Shown piece after piece: positions 1 to 12,800 of a stretch of 64,000 nt of DNA. The notes beneath the pieces were generated by a model that was not told the DNA's origin, searched no databases, and worked only from the letters and a program-made list of their open reading frames with translations. The stretch comes from Sapria himalayana. Lineage: Eukaryota; Streptophyta; Magnoliopsida; Malpighiales; Rafflesiaceae. The stretch is from NCBI GenBank assembly GCA_029783825.1, contig JAREIK010000801.1, forward strand, positions 11,248,391 to 11,312,390. Direction: 5' to 3'. The position numbers and the translations under genes are program-made. Positions within the stretch are counted from its first letter, which is position 1; each line of letters opens with the position of its first letter.

Positions 1-28
1 GTAGAACTCAAATTATCAAGATCTAAGT

Positions 29-890
29 AGAGGTGTCAAATGGGCTAGGCCAGCTCGGCCCATTTTTTGGTGGCCCAAAATATGCCGTGCTCGACAAGAC
101 TTGGTACAGTAATTGTGCTGTGGCAGGCACGACACTACTTGAGAAGTGCCGGCCTGGCATGACTCACCAGCTCACCTTGTGCAAGTTTGGGTTGGGTCTT
201 GCCTGGACTTGTTGGGTTGGGCTTGGGCTGGGTCAGGCTTGGGCTGGGTCAGGCTTGGGCTAGGTCAGGCTGGGTTGTACTGTTTTAGCCCGTTGGGAAT
301 TGGGTCATCCTAAACTTCAAAAATATTTCAAATTTTAAATTTTATTAATAAATTAATTAATTCAATAATTAGTTAAATTAATATACAAAAAAATAAAATT
401 ATTATCACAAGCCAAAAGTTATAATTAACAACTAAAAATATATATAAATTATAAAAAAACAAAGCAAGATTAAATCATTAAAAAATAAAAATCAATATAT
501 CAAAGATAAACTTATAAACATAAAACATCAATCTCATAGGTAAATGTCTGAATAAATAAAGAAAATTATAACAAAAAAAGCAACAAGCTTAAATGACAAA
601 AAAATAAACTAAAAATTATCAATCTCAACAGCATATGATAGTATCACTATTGGTAGGCCGTAGGCAGTACAACTATAATAGCTGCAATTTCTGTCGTCAA
701 TCATCATCAAAGTTTTATGAATTATTATTAGTAATCAATTCCTCTGGTTTGTTGTAGTTGCAGCATAATCCTGGATGCCCAAGTTCAAATATTTTTAATC
801 ATTTATGCATGTTAATACTTTAACAATAATTGGTTGTAATGTCGATTTCCTATATGAAATTATATTCATTTTAACAAAAAAAATAGACTT
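29..890 (-). mobile_element. Decayed 3' end of a hAT element
   Basis: A terminus close to TAGAGGTGTCAA starts at 29. It is followed by about 270 bp of GC-rich subterminal sequence and an AT-rich stretch. From about 690 to 860 the sequence weakly matches, in minus orientation, the last codons of the hAT transposase seen at 2210-2480 (runs of atcatcatc and a caattcctc segment). This is the order of a minus-oriented hAT 3' end. No open transposase frame survives. The piece stops where another hAT terminus begins at about 908. Inside it, 220-267 is a 16-bp unit repeated three times. Confidence 0.5.
220..267. repeat. 16-bp tandem repeat, three units
   Basis: The unit GGCTTGGGCTGGGTCA occurs at 220-235 and 236-251, with a third copy carrying one change at 252-267. 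It lies in the GC-rich subterminal part of the old hAT terminus that starts at 29. Confidence 0.85.
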
Positions 891-907
891 TGATGTTATG
901 CTCATAG

Positions 908-1572
908 TTTTATAGGTGTCAAACAGGCCAGGCAGCCCAGGCTTGGCCCGAGGCATGGCCTGACTCAGCCATGATTAGTCTGGCACGTCATGGTCCAAAC
1001 TCGTGCTTGTGCTCATGCTGGATCGGCTCACGGCACAGCTTGTGTCGTGCGGTACCTAGCTCTACCAGGCCAGGCACGACAGGGTGCCATGGCTTGAGGG
1101 CATGCGATTTTGGCACAACCTTGAGCCCAACAGATCTGACTTTCCGTCGGTCCCATAACTCGACACAACTTGTCGGTTCCTTTTCCCTTGCGCTAGCCTG
1201 AGCCCGAGGGTTCTAGAAGTTGAAGCTTCTGCAACCTGTGATCGTTTGGCTCGGTTTAACGGTTGAACCAACCCAAACTATCCACAAAAAAAAATTCAAA
1301 TGTCGTCAGTTGGATTTTTCTCCCAACAGTTAGGAGACAAAATCCAACGACGCTAGGTTTTCTATCCCAATTTTTTTAAAAAAAATTCAAAAAAATAATA
1401 AAAAAAATTCTTCTCAAATCTATAACCCCCCTATTCATTAATTTTATGTTTCTAACATTGCTCTTTCTCTCTCTCATATTTTCTCTCTTCATTTTCTCTT
1501 GACTCTTATTTTTCTCTCTTGCTATTAGCTTTTGGGACTTGGATGTGAATTGTGGTGAGCGTGCAGTGCAGA
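908..1572 (+). mobile_element. 5' end of a hAT element cut off by another hAT
   Basis: A decayed terminus (AGGTGTCAAACAGGCC) near 913 leads into GC-rich subterminal sequence to about 1270. A leader follows that matches the 5' leaders of the copies at 46650 and 57677: a segment with two ATCCAACG-type words, a pyrimidine-rich stretch, then a GTGGTG..CGTGCA motif near 1551-1568. The transposase gene expected next is absent, because the hAT starting at 1573 abuts it directly. Confidence 0.55.
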
Positions 1573-2217
1573 TAGAGGTGTCAAACGGCCCGGCCCGTTT
1601 TATAAGGGCACGATCGTGCTACCGTGCCGTGCCCGGCCCGGCACGGTTTAAAAATAGCCGGGCCCAGCCTGGCCGTACAGGACAGGGCGGACGGCAGAGG
1701 CTGACCCAAGCTGGCCGAGCCCGAGTCCCGAAACCGAGAGTGAGAGAGAGGAGAGGCATGCCGGAGGCCGCACGGACAGGCAGAATATTGTTTTTATTTA
1801 TTTTTTAAATAAATTTATATATTGTTAATTGTATTGCTTAAGTGTAGAGTATTAATTATTAAATATAAATTTTTTTAAAAATATTAAAAATAAAAATTAA
1901 ATAAAAAAACAAAGTTTAGAAATTTATTTTTTTTTTCAAATTCAAATTAGTTTAGCTTTTATTATATTTATTAATTATATATTAAATTATATTAATTTTT
2001 AAAATAAAATTTAAATTGTAAAAAAAATAAATCAATACATTATGTTAGTAAAAATAAAAATTTGAAAAAAATTAAACAACACAAATGAAAAATTATCAAT
2101 CATGCATTTGAAACCGATGGTCCGAACAAAACAAGTATAAGTTTCAACACAACGTACAAACAAAGCGTACAAATACAATAAATAAAAAAACATCGAAAAA
2201 AAAACAGCAGATCATCA

Positions 2218-4650
2218 TCAATTGTCAATCGGCATATCATGAGAATCATCAGCCGCAACATCAAGATTAGTATCATATGGATCATCATCATCGATAATTA
2301 ACTCCTCCGCCATCGTAGTGGATGTGGATGCGACTGCAGTGTCTGTGTCTGTCCCAGTCCCAGCTCCAGCACGATCATGGATGCTAAACCTCGATTCCTT
2401 CAAATCCTTCAAACATGGCAAGGCCTCAATCATATCTGGACGTAATCTCGATCTCCTATCCGAAATTACGTTCACTGCAACAGAAAAAGCAGACTCCGAT
2501 GATACGCTCGACATCGGAGGAGTCAGTAGATCCCGTGCCATCCTAGATAGCACGGGATAGGTGGACTCATATGATTTCCACCACTGTAATAAATCAAGAT
2601 TCTTAGTATCAGAATGTGATATGATTGAGCAGTAATCGGTATTTAAGTACCGAGACAGCTCGCTCCTATGTGATGGTCCACCCCTACGTTTCCCCTTCGT
2701 TAGCTGAATGGAATAATCATCATCTCCGAACAAGGTATCAATATCCGTAATCACAGTCTCACTACCACCACCACCTAGAGGTGTCAAACGGGCCGGCCCG
2801 ACACTGTTATTTTAAGGCACGTTCGTGCTTCCATGCCGGGCCGTGCCGTGCCTCGCCTGGCCCGCTCGGGCATTCCTGTCTGAGCGGTTCGGGATACGGG
2901 GGACCGCGGGTCGGGTCGAATCAGACCAGACTCGACCCGCGGTCTTTTTATGCGGGAGGAGCATCATGGGGTCGGGCTCACGGGACACCCGGCATGGGAT
3001 AAACCCGTGCCGGTTTGCCGTGCCGTGGGCCGAACCGTGCTGGGCCAGGCCTGGTACGGTATGGCTCGTGCCAAACCTGGGCACGGAATTTTTCAGTGCC
3101 GGGACGGCCCGGCCCGGCCCGGTTGACACCTCTACCACCACCATACCTAGTATCGTAGTATGTGAATATGTCAGTCAACTTTTCGTGGATGAATCCTTTA
3201 GGTGGCTCTTCTAGATTCATGCACGAGGAAATAAAGCCATGGTGTTTTCTACCACTTCCACCTTAGCCCTAGGGTCTATGCATGCAGCGAGACAATAAAG
3301 AGATGGAATGGTAGACCAGTACTTCAAGTACTTGGTCTCCATCTCTACAATCATATGGCTAAGCGTCGGGTCAGCTCGATACTTCCTAAACATGCTGCTA
3401 ATGTTGCATATGCACCGGAGTGCAATGCAAGTGGTGAGCGTATAAATCGACGAACACATGTTTGTCGTATCATAAAATATTTTCAGGAATTTCATTTATG
3501 AAATTCCTAAAGCCCAGTCAGTGTCGTCAATAATAAGTTCGTCACTTTTACTATTGACGTAGTCGGATATCACGTGTTCGTATCCAACACATGATTCTAA
3601 TATCAGGTACGTGTAATTTCAATGATGTCTCACATCTGATTGGAATTTCTTCTTCTTAAGATTCGTAGACAAACAGAGAGTACCAAACTCTTGTTGTCTG
3701 CGAGGAGTGCGAATATATATTAGTGCATTGCGTATATTATTAAAAGCGGGGGAACACACCTTCATACCCGCTTGAACAATCAGATTAATCACGTGACACA
3801 TGCATCTGACATGAAAGATCTCTCCTAATGGTGCGTCTCTCATATTCCTAGCAAACATATTGATCGCTACTTCATTATTAGAAGCGTTATCGAATGTGAC
3901 ACTAAAAATTTTATTTTGAATTTTATATTCCCTAAATATTTTTATCATACACTCAAAAATGACCGGGTCATCATGAGGATGAAGAATCTCAATGAATCCT
4001 AAAATTTTTTTATTGATTGTCCAGTTAGAATTTACATAGTGACTCGTGAGACATGCATAAGAAGAATCATCGTGACTTGTCCATATATCGGACATCACGG
4101 ACACCACTCCACTATATGCCATAAATTCTTTAATAATTTTTTATTTTTTTAACTTATATATCGTTAGTATGTCACTCATAGATGTGGACCTAGGAATCCT
4201 ACGATAGGAAGGCTGAAAATAAGTCTGCATGATGCGCACTACCCTCGGATCTTCCGAAAATCTGATCGGAAGACCCATCAATGTGATGAGCCTGGCCATG
4301 CCGTCCCTACCCAACTCGCTGGAGTATACGAAGGGAGTAAACTTTGAGACTGGACTCGATCCAGTCTCAAAAAATGTAGTGCCGAGTTGGGTTTGCCTAG
4401 GATCTCAGGGTCCATGTTTTTTGGTGCATAATTCGGCATGCCTCTTAAGGTGCTCAGTCCCAAATGAACTCTTGCATGTTAAAAGTCCGTACAATATTTG
4501 CACCGTGTCATTTCTTGTTTATCACCTATAATATTTTTTTGTGTTATGATTTTAAAATGAGTCTAAACTACAAAAGTCCTACTAGTTTTTTGTTTTTTAG
4601 AACTTTGGGTTGAGACGACTGGAGAAACCAAAGTTTCAGCAGCCGTAGAC
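2218..4650 (-). pseudogene. hAT (BED zinc finger) transposase pseudogene of hAT-1
   Basis: Read on the minus strand, this is an Ac/RICESLEEPER-like transposase that would cut and paste the element as a multimer in the nucleus. Visible pieces in order: a BED finger with CKYC and a downstream H..H pair near 4450-4510; a core segment at 3619-4122 with SDIWTSHDDSS (first catalytic Asp), TFDNASNN (second Asp) and CMCHVINL (the CxxH motif of hAT proteins); and the C-terminal dimerisation region at 2218-2700 with SESAFSVAVNVISDRRSRLR. The frame is broken by frameshifts and by the insertion at 2776-3134, which falls in a run of glycine codons. The protein cannot be made from this copy. Confidence 0.85.
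2776..3134. mobile_element. MITE-1: 359-bp non-autonomous hAT with 8-bp target duplication
   Basis: It starts TAGAGGTGTCAAACGGGCC and ends GGTTGACACCTCTA. The 8 bp on each side are identical (CCACCACC at 2768-2775 and 3135-3142), the signature of a hAT insertion. The inside is GC-rich, built of GGCACGG/CCGTGCC words, with a 16-bp inverted repeat (2902-2917 and 2929-2944, one mismatch). It has no coding capacity; the open frames across it are composition artefacts. Confidence 0.95.
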
Positions 4651-5035
4651 GTCTGTGTAACACTAATATTTTTATTTTCCAAATTTAAATACGTGTCAGG
4701 TGTATTTGTTATTTTTATGTTTTTTATTTTTTTCCTAATTTTTTCTAGAGAGAGAAGCTTTAGAGAGAGAGTAAATAAAAACGTAAAATAAATTATCCGG
4801 TAAAAGCAATGAGGTCAGTCACGTGCAATGTGTACCGCAGGAAGCTCTGATGTTCAAAACTCAAGTCGAGTTTCACGAAAATCCAAGCCGAAAGCAAAAT
4901 CCTAAGGCCAGAGAGTGAGATGTACAGTTTTTGTGAGAGAGAAAAAGTATTGAGAGATTATATATTTTTGAAAAACATAATTGTTATAGGGAGGGGAGTA
5001 GAATTTATAGATTAAAGATATTAATTTTTTATAAG

Positions 5036-6471
5036 TTAATTTGCTCCCAAGTCTAATGATATGTTTTGTCTCAGTTAGTTAATTTGCTCATCAGATACTG
5101 AATAATATTATCAGAGGAATGCAATATCTTTGAAGAATATATTAAAGCGGCTAAATCTAAAATTTTAATATAAGTATTCCAAGAGTCAAATATATTTAAT
5201 ATATTGGGATCGATTTATTGTTAGATGTGTACTAGTAAGTGTGCGTTAATCTTTATCAACTTTTTAGTCTTAGGATGAGATGAATTTTTCATTAAGTACC
5301 TACATAATTTTAAGGCACAAATTATATTGTCACCAACATAACTCAAAAAGAATTTGCACATATTTTTAATTTTTATTGAATTATTTCAATCAGTCACACA
5401 CTGATCTCAATTATTAATTTTTTTTATCCAAACAAAAATATACACCATGAAAAGCTTTTACATCAATATTAAATGATAAAATTTGTATGAAACATAATGA
5501 TGTCATACAAAAATTTTAAAAATAGAGGTTACAAATTCTTAAAAAAACTACACACACGCACACACTCTTAGAAACAATTTTTACTATGTCATTGTGTCAC
5601 ACAAATTAGGGACTACTACAATTTGGTGGAGAAGACATCTAAACCATCATATTCGCTTTATCAGAAGCCCAATGATTATGATAAACCAAGAAGGTGTCAA
5701 AAATGACTTATTGTATGTGAGTTTTTACCTAACAGCATGTGCATTCCTGCCGCTAACTGCCAGCAATTATTATCGCCGGAACCAGTAGAGGATGCACCAT
5801 CACCCATTCATATCAATACCTGCATTACTTCCCTGGAAACCCTCCGTTACCATGTTGATGTGGCTGAATTCGGGTTTCAGCCATGGTATTTTCAAGAAGA
5901 AAGGAGAGAAGCCCGAGAGAGAAGGGAGAAGAAAAAACTCAAAAATTTTATTATTCAAAATTTTTTTGTTTGAATACAACATAAATTATATATATATATA
6001 TATTGTTTGGGGCAACCCACATGTCGAGTGTTTTAAAATAATGAACACAATACAGAAAAGTGCACCAAACCTCAACATAAATTATTGTGGATTGCATGAA
6101 AATTCATGGAGATATGCTTTTTTTTTTGAAATGTTCATGTACACACCGATCAGGAACACACCATCCTTTACACTATTTATATCACCATTGTTTTAATTTG
6201 TCCCTGCCCATTGTTCATGCTCATTGTTCTAGAGCACACCATGCACATGCACTGTTCTTGTATGCCTGGATATGCTCGGAGAAGTGATGGATAAATAGAT
6301 TATAAATAGAAACATATGCCTTGACATGCTTGGAGAAGTGATGAATAGATAGAGTATAATAAGAAACATATTATTCACAATTTTCTCTTTCAAAAAATGA
6401 GATTATTGTCATTTCAACTCTCATTTTGAATTGTTTATCATCTGTTTCTTTAATTTAATTTTTTGAAGCAG
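5036..6471. other. Sequence between the hAT cluster and the first visible exon
   Basis: AT-rich and without a recognisable gene. Open frames at 5594-6196 resemble no family I know and run into simple sequence. A purine-rich stretch at about 5880-6060 (AT run at 5987-6002, then GGGGCAACCCACATGT) resembles the repeats at 7040-7250 and 15030-15235. A 54-bp tandem duplication lies at 6261-6370. Whether this is intron or upstream flank of the PHD gene cannot be decided here. Confidence 0.5.
6261..6370. repeat. 54-bp direct tandem duplication
   Basis: The units start TATGCCTGGATATGCT (with one C/T difference) at 6261 and TATGCCTTGACATGCT at 6315. Both contain GGAGAAGTGATG and end GAAACATAT. There are a handful of substitutions between them. 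Confidence 0.8.
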
Positions 6472-6557
6472 GTGAAAGTTTGTGATGTATGTGGTGATGC
6501 TGGACGGGAGGATTTGCTTGTGACATGCTGTAGGTGCATTGATGGTGCCGAGCACAC
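6472..6557 (+). CDS. AIPP2-like PHD-finger protein, exon a (first half of PHD finger)
   Basis: The first recognised exon of the gene that spans the window. Acceptor AG is at 6470-6471 and donor GT at 6558-6559. It encodes VKVCDVCGDAGREDLL, then the CCRC pair and GAEHT, that is the first four zinc ligands and the histidine of a C4HC3 PHD finger. In Arabidopsis AIPP2 and PAIPP2 this finger belongs to a BAH-PHD-CPL2 transcriptional repressor complex and is reported to read unmodified histone H3 lysine 4; that role is known of the family and inferred here. It begins in phase 0, so an upstream exon must supply the N-terminus. I cannot find it in the preceding 1.4 kb. Gene identity rests on all seven exons together. 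Confidence 0.9.
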
Positions 6558-6911
6558 GTGAGTTCAAACATTCTTTTAAATATGGTCACTAAGAGGGAAA
6601 ACTGTTTTTAATGTGCACCTGCAATGTTCTGAGAATATCTTTTTACAAATGTTCCAGTAATGAATAGTTTATATTTGGGCCGGAAAAAGTATCACCTGGG
6701 ATGCTTGCTGGGCCAAGTTGGGTCCCAATTTCAGGACCAGGGCCAACCATCGCTTGGCATGGTTATGCCATGCTGCCCAGGCTTGCTTGGCTGGGCCAAG
6801 CATGTTGGTCTAAATTGCCACTTACATTGGAAATGTCGCATTTTCTTTTATTTCATAGATTTTCTGTTTAAAAACAACTTGTAATATAATATAGTCACTC
6901 TTATCCATTAG
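6558..6911. other. Intron 1 of the PHD gene (354 bp)
   Basis: GT..AG borders. It contains a GC-richer patch (about 6678-6835) with repeated words such as GGGCCAAG and CTGGGCCAAGCATG, which look like a decayed fragment of a hAT-type subterminal region. The 74-codon open frame over it has no protein-like character. Confidence 0.55.
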
Positions 6912-7006
6912 GTATTGCATGCGTGTAATGATTCAGAATGTCCCAGATGGAGATTGGCTCTGTGAGGAATGCTCAACGTTGGAGGACATTGAACATCAGA
7001 AGCTGT
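6912..7006 (+). CDS. AIPP2-like PHD-finger protein, exon b (second half of PHD finger)
   Basis: The acceptor AG ends at 6911. Joined to the previous exon in phase 2, it reads TYCMRVMIQNVPDGDWLCEEC, completing the PHD finger: one Cys after the His, the conserved Trp, and the final CxxC pair. It then gives STLEDIEHQKL. Two donors are possible: GT at 7007 (GTATGG, preferred, because it gives the phase the next exon needs) or GT at 7005. The 8.3-kb intron that follows carries a complete hAT element. Confidence 0.9.
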
Positions 7007-7039
7007 GTATGGCTGATTTTCCTTTTTCTTCCACTCCTT

Positions 7040-7250
7040 TCAATTGTTCAATTTAGGGATTCAACCCCTTTAGGGTTTTGGAAAAACGAGAGGGAGGAGA
7101 AAAGATGATAGGAAAAAAGAAAAAAAATATTATGATTTCGTTGAAATTATAAAAAATCACAAATAACAACAATATATATATGCAAGTTGAGTCTGCCCAT
7201 TTGTCGGGTTCTCTCATGCCAACTAAATTAGAAAAAAAAAAAAAAACTTC
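7040..7250. repeat. Dispersed LTR-like repeat, copy 1
   Basis: It begins TGTTCAATTTAGG, continues TTTAGGGTTTTGG, a purine-rich AGAGGGAGGA stretch, then a TATATGCAAGTTG segment. The same order with many substitutions is seen at 15030-15235 and more weakly at 5880-6060. The layout (purine tract, AT-rich part, then CCCA.TTGTCGGG) resembles the end of a copia LTR, but I cannot prove the class. Confidence 0.5.
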
Positions 7251-9853
7251 CAAATAATACTATTCTTAATATCCCCTTCCAGCTGATACGTACAATTTAG
7301 AAACACCCAATTTTGAAGAATGATAATGTTTTTGTTGTCCTTTAAGTATATATAAGTAATAACTATTGATTAATCTGAAATTATATTGCATATGAAATAA
7401 TAATTAATTTTAATATATTTTGTTTGATCATGAAATATTTATGACATCAATGTGCTGAGTTGCATGATCATCATAGAAAATATCAACTTCTGAACTGATG
7501 GCCTAGTTCCTCCAAAAAATGGTTGATATATGGAATCTTACAAGTAATTTATGACATAATCTTGTACTTAAATTTTGTATCTCACATGGAAATAATAATT
7601 TATTATTTTATTTTTTTATGAGATAAGATAATCTTTAAAAAAAATATAAACCTCGATAACAAATCTTCTCATTAATTGATGGAGCCCAATTAGATTCTAA
7701 GTATGACTCTACTTTGCTATTGTTTTAATCATGTGAAGTACGCTCATATTAGTTGTATTTGTATGAGAGAATTTAGAAAATAATTAATTATATTAATATT
7801 ATAAGTGGTACATGGTTTGACCACTGTGAGATAGTTTAATTTTTTTATAATTTTTATATATTTTAAGGAAACAATTAAATAGATGGTATTGGCGAGTTAA
7901 TTAGTTTGCATTCATTTATAACAATATCAAGCAAAATATTTAAAACATAATTTATGTGGGAAATACCTAGGATGTCTTATATCCTTCATATAAGATATGG
8001 TTTATAAGAATAATAATAATTGAGATATACCTACATGCATTCCATTGAATTGTAAAACATATTAATTATTGTATAAATTCTTTATTTTTAAGATTATATT
8101 GAATCAATATATTTCTTATATTCAACTGATATATAATTTATTTGTAAGAAGTAATAATAAAAAGTAATAACTTAATAGTGATAATCTTGATTATCAGGGA
8201 AAATGTATTCTCATAAGTCATTTTATATTGATCAATCAATATATCTATCAAATCTAATATTAATTGTATGTATTCATTTATATTCCACAAAAAATTTACA
8301 TGAAAATTTCTCTACAAAATCATGTCTATACTAAGTTTATTAATCATGATTTGTTGTCATCCTAAATGACTAGAAATCTTTAACAAAGTATTAAAGATCT
8401 TACAACTAAAAAAAAAGGATAAAATTTGAATATATATTATTAATATATATATAAGACTACATGTAACAAAGAATACTGAGTAGTTAATATCAATAGTTAT
8501 TTTTATAGGATAATCAAAATTTCCAAAATAATTCTTTGAATTGAATCAATTGATGCGACATGGACTTGTCATGGGAGAGTTATTGATGTATTTGTCTAAT
8601 TTTTACATTTTGGTTGTAATCATTAAGTCTTTCAATTTTTGTTTGCTTTATGTGAAAAATCATATTTTATGTTTTATGGAATATGTATACTAGACTCTTG
8701 GAACAAGTTTTTGGAGATGTCCTACTATTCTATTGGAAATCAATTGTGCTAGTCATACCAGATGCAAGCACAAAGTCAACTATTATTCTTTAGGAAGTAA
8801 TATCTAGATAAAGGAATGACCCTATTATTATATTGTAGTCTTATTTGTAATGATTTTCTTGTCATCGTAGAGTAGCAAATGTATATCTTATTAGTACTAG
8901 ATTACTTGGGGAATGCATGCTTATTAACACGTTATCATCTTTTTTCTACACGAAGAGACATTTTGAATAAAATAATTATATTTAAAAGTTTTGGGTGAAA
9001 GATAAAAGAATCTTTTTTCAAGATATAACAGTGAATATAAAATATGATATATGAGAACAAATAATGATATTCAGTTGATTAATAAGTTGTTAATACTATT
9101 TATTTACAAAAATATCTAAGAACACTTCTATGTAGAAGTGTCTTATTAATTCTTACTTATAGATATTATATTTTCTGCAGGAGTACCAACATATGACATA
9201 TGGTGGATCTTCTTATACTTCTCAATGAAATAGAAAAATTAATGAGAAGTATAATCTAAAACATTAAAATATTTTGGTATTTTAATCTCACAACGAAACT
9301 ATGTTATTAAATTTTTATAAGAACTGATGAAATTTGAGATTTTTATTTAAAAATAGATAATTTTATGTATTTAATATAATAATTAATAAAAATAACAAAA
9401 TATTTTAGATTATTCTATGTAGTTTTCTTACATGATTATTTAATATTTGAATGAATTAGATATAATTAGTATCTCTTAATGCCTTATTGATTTATCAAAT
9501 AAGTTCTAAATTTTTTATAACTAATATAACTCATAATCAATTGAAATTATCTTCTTGATCATTGACTCAAGAATATTTAATCTGTCAAACAATGGATATC
9601 TAAGTCACGAGTGGATACTCATTATTTTAATGATATTGAAATATTTAGAGGGGCTTCTCTTGACATTGGGTAGAGAAAAATATGTATAATTTATCTTTCT
9701 TAATCCTTGTGGAAGTCATCCACTGATTTTGCATATAAATATCAGCAGAAGAAAAAAATAATATTACAATTAAATTTCTTAGTAAAATAATTGATTGAAA
9801 ATAAAATATATAGCAACTCAAGTTGAAAGTGACTATATATTAAAAGGAAATGA
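7251..9853. other. Intron 2, left part: AT-rich, no gene seen
   Basis: Very AT-rich sequence without coding signature or recognisable transposase. A 12-bp perfect inverted repeat (TTATACTTCTCA at 9213-9224 and its complement at 9243-9254) forms a small hairpin. I see nothing else to annotate. Confidence 0.6.
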
Positions 9854-9861
9854 TATTAACA

Positions 9862-12800
9862 TAGAGGTGTCAAACGGGATGTGCCGGGCTGGCCCTGCCC
9901 ATTTTTTTAGCACGCCCGTGCTTTCGTGCCGGGCTAGGCACGGCACGGTTACTGTATCGTGTCGTGCTTGGCCCAACATGGTTTATCAAAGCTAGGCCCG
10001 GTGGTTAAAGTGTCGTGTCGGGTCAGGCCCGTACGGGCCAAAATAGGCCCGTACGGGCATGGTTTAATAAAACATATTTTTTTAAAAAAAAATTTTTAAA
10101 GTATTGTATTACACTTTATATAAAATATATATTATATTATATATAGATAATATATAATATATTAAATTTGTAACATGAAAATTATTACAAATTTAATAAA
10201 TTACAAAGTTTAAATTTTTTTATTAAAAATATAATATAAATAAATTATAAAGTTTAAAATTTAAATTGGTAAATTGACATTATTAAAAATTTGCAACTTT
10301 AAAATATTAATAAAGTTTAAATTTTTTTTATAAATTTTTAATAAATTTAGATTATAATTTATTAGGATTAAATTATAGAGTTTTAATTCTTAAATAAAAA
10401 TTTTAAACAAAAAAATAAATTAAACAAAAAATTTAGTTAAAAAAAATTTCAAAGTCAAAAATAAAAGCAAACCAAATCACCAATAGATACCGAACCAAAG
10501 TAAATATAAGTCTCAACGTAACGTAAAAAAAACGTACTATCAATAAAAAACAAAATATCAAAATCAAAAAGCAGAATCAAGAATAAATAACACAAATCAT
10601 CAACTGTGTTCGTGACCGTGAGGCAATAAAAATCAAAATCAAGTGGTAATGACAAATGAAATGTGGAGGGGAGTACTGACATGGCGTGATATTGGCAACT
10701 GGTGTCTAGCAACGGGTAGGGGAAACCGGCAATCACGCCAATCGTTAATCGGCTTATCATGAGCATCATCAACCGCAACATCAAGATCACTATCATATGG
10801 ATCATCATCATCAGCAATCAACTCCTCAGCTTTCGCAGCAGATGCAGATGCAGTCCCTGTCCCAGATCCAGCACGATCCTGAATGTTAAACCTCGAATCC
10901 TCCCAATCTTTCAAACAGGCCAAGGCCTCAATAATGTCTGGACGTAATCTTGATCTCCTATCCGAAATCATGTTCACTGCAACAGAAAAAGCAGACTTTT
11001 ATACTACACTCGACACCGGAGGAGTCGGTAGATCTCGTGCCATCCTAGATAGCATGAGAAAGGTGGATTCATATGATTTTTATCACTGTAATATATCAAG
11101 ATTCTTAGTATCAGAATGTGATAGGATTGAGTAGTAATTGGGATCTAAGTACCGAGTAAGCTCGCTCCTATGTGATGATCTATCCCGTTGTTTCTTCATC
11201 GCTAACTGAATAGAAAAATTGTTATTCCCGAAGAAGGTATCCATGTCAGTAATCATAGTCTCACTACTACTACCATCATACCAAATATCGTAGTATGTGA
11301 ACAGGTCTGTCAATTTCTCGTGAATGAATCCTTTAGGTGAGTCTTCCAGGTTCATGCACGAGGAAATGTAAGTTAGGGTGTTATTTATCTCTTCCACCTT
11401 AATCATAGGGTCCATGCATGCAGCGAGACAATAAAGAGATGAAATGGTGGACCAGTACTTTAAGTACTTGGTTTCCATCTCTGCAATCATATGATTATGT
11501 GTCGGGTCAGCTCGATACTTCCTAAATATGCTACTAATATTGCATATGTACCTGAGTGCAATGCAAGCCGTGGGAGTATAAACCGACGAACACATGTTCT
11601 TCGTGTAATAAAAAATCTTCAGGAATTTCATAAATGAAATTCTTTATGCTCAGTCAGTATCGTCAATAATAAATGCGTCACTCTTACTATTGACGTAGTT
11701 GGATATCACATGTTCGTATCCAACATATGACTCTAACATCATGTACGTGTAATTCCAACGGTATCTCACATCCGATTAGAATTTTTTTTTCTTAAAATTA
11801 GCAGACAAACAGAGATTATCAAACTCTTGTTGTCTGTGAGGAGTGCGAATATATTTTCGTGCATTACGTATATTATCCAACGCAGGGAAACACACTTTCA
11901 TACCCGCTTAAACAATCAGGTTAATCACGTGACACATGTATCTGACATGAAAGATCTCTCGTAATGGTACGTCTCTAATATTCCTAATAAATATGTTAAT
12001 CGCTACTCTATTATTAGATGCGTTATTGAATGTGATACTAAAAATTTTATTTTGAATTTTATATTCTCTAAAGATTTTTATCATACACTCAAAAATGGCC
12101 GGGCCATCATGAGGATGGAGGATCTCAGAGAATTCTAAATTTTTTTATTCATAGTCTAGTTAGAATCTACATAGTAGCTGGTGAGACATGTATAAGATGA
12201 TTCATAGTGACTTATCCAGATACGGATGTCATGGACACCATTTCACTATATGCCATAAATTTATTAATTATTTTTTATTTTTCTAACTTATATAATTTTA
12301 TTATGTCATTCCTAGATGTGGACATAGAAATCCTATTATAAGCAGGCTGAAAATATGTATGCATAATGCGCACTATCCTTGGATCTTTCGAAAATTAGAT
12401 CGGAAGACCCATTAATGTGATAAGTCTGGTCATGCCGTCCCTATCCAACTCGCTGGAGTATATGAATGTAGTAAACTTTGAGACTGAACTCGATCCAGTC
12501 TCAAAAAATACAGTGCTAAGTTGGGTTTGCCTAGGATCTAATATACCATGTTTTTTGGTGCATAATTCGGCATGTCACTTAAGGTTCCCACTCCAAACGA
12601 ACTCTTATCAGTTAAATTTCTCATATAATATTTGCACGGTGTCATTTCTTTTTCCTCACCTCAAATATTTTTTTATTTTATTAAATTAAAATGAGTTCAA
12701 ACTACTTAAGTCTTCTTAGTTTTTTTTAGAAGTTTGGGTTGAGACGACTAGAGAAATCAAAGTTTCAGCAGCCTCAGACTTCTGTGTAAGATTTTTATTT

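Larger units (their letters stand above)
1573..5035 (-). mobile_element. hAT-1: 5'-truncated hAT element, minus strand
   Basis: The 3' terminus TAGAGGTGTCAAACGG starts at 1573, followed by GC-rich subterminal sequence (to about 1780), an AT-rich 3' region, a broken transposase gene (about 2218-4650, minus) and a leader that aligns with the leader of the copy at 57677 until about 5030. The GC-rich 5' terminus seen in complete copies is missing, so no target duplication can be scored. A 359-bp non-autonomous relative sits inside the reading frame at 2776-3134. Confidence 0.85.

Noticed and set aside
5594..6196. Possible upstream exon of the PHD gene
   Set aside because: The frames at 5594-6196 show no family motif, end in simple sequence and have no convincing donor in phase 0 before the 6472 acceptor.
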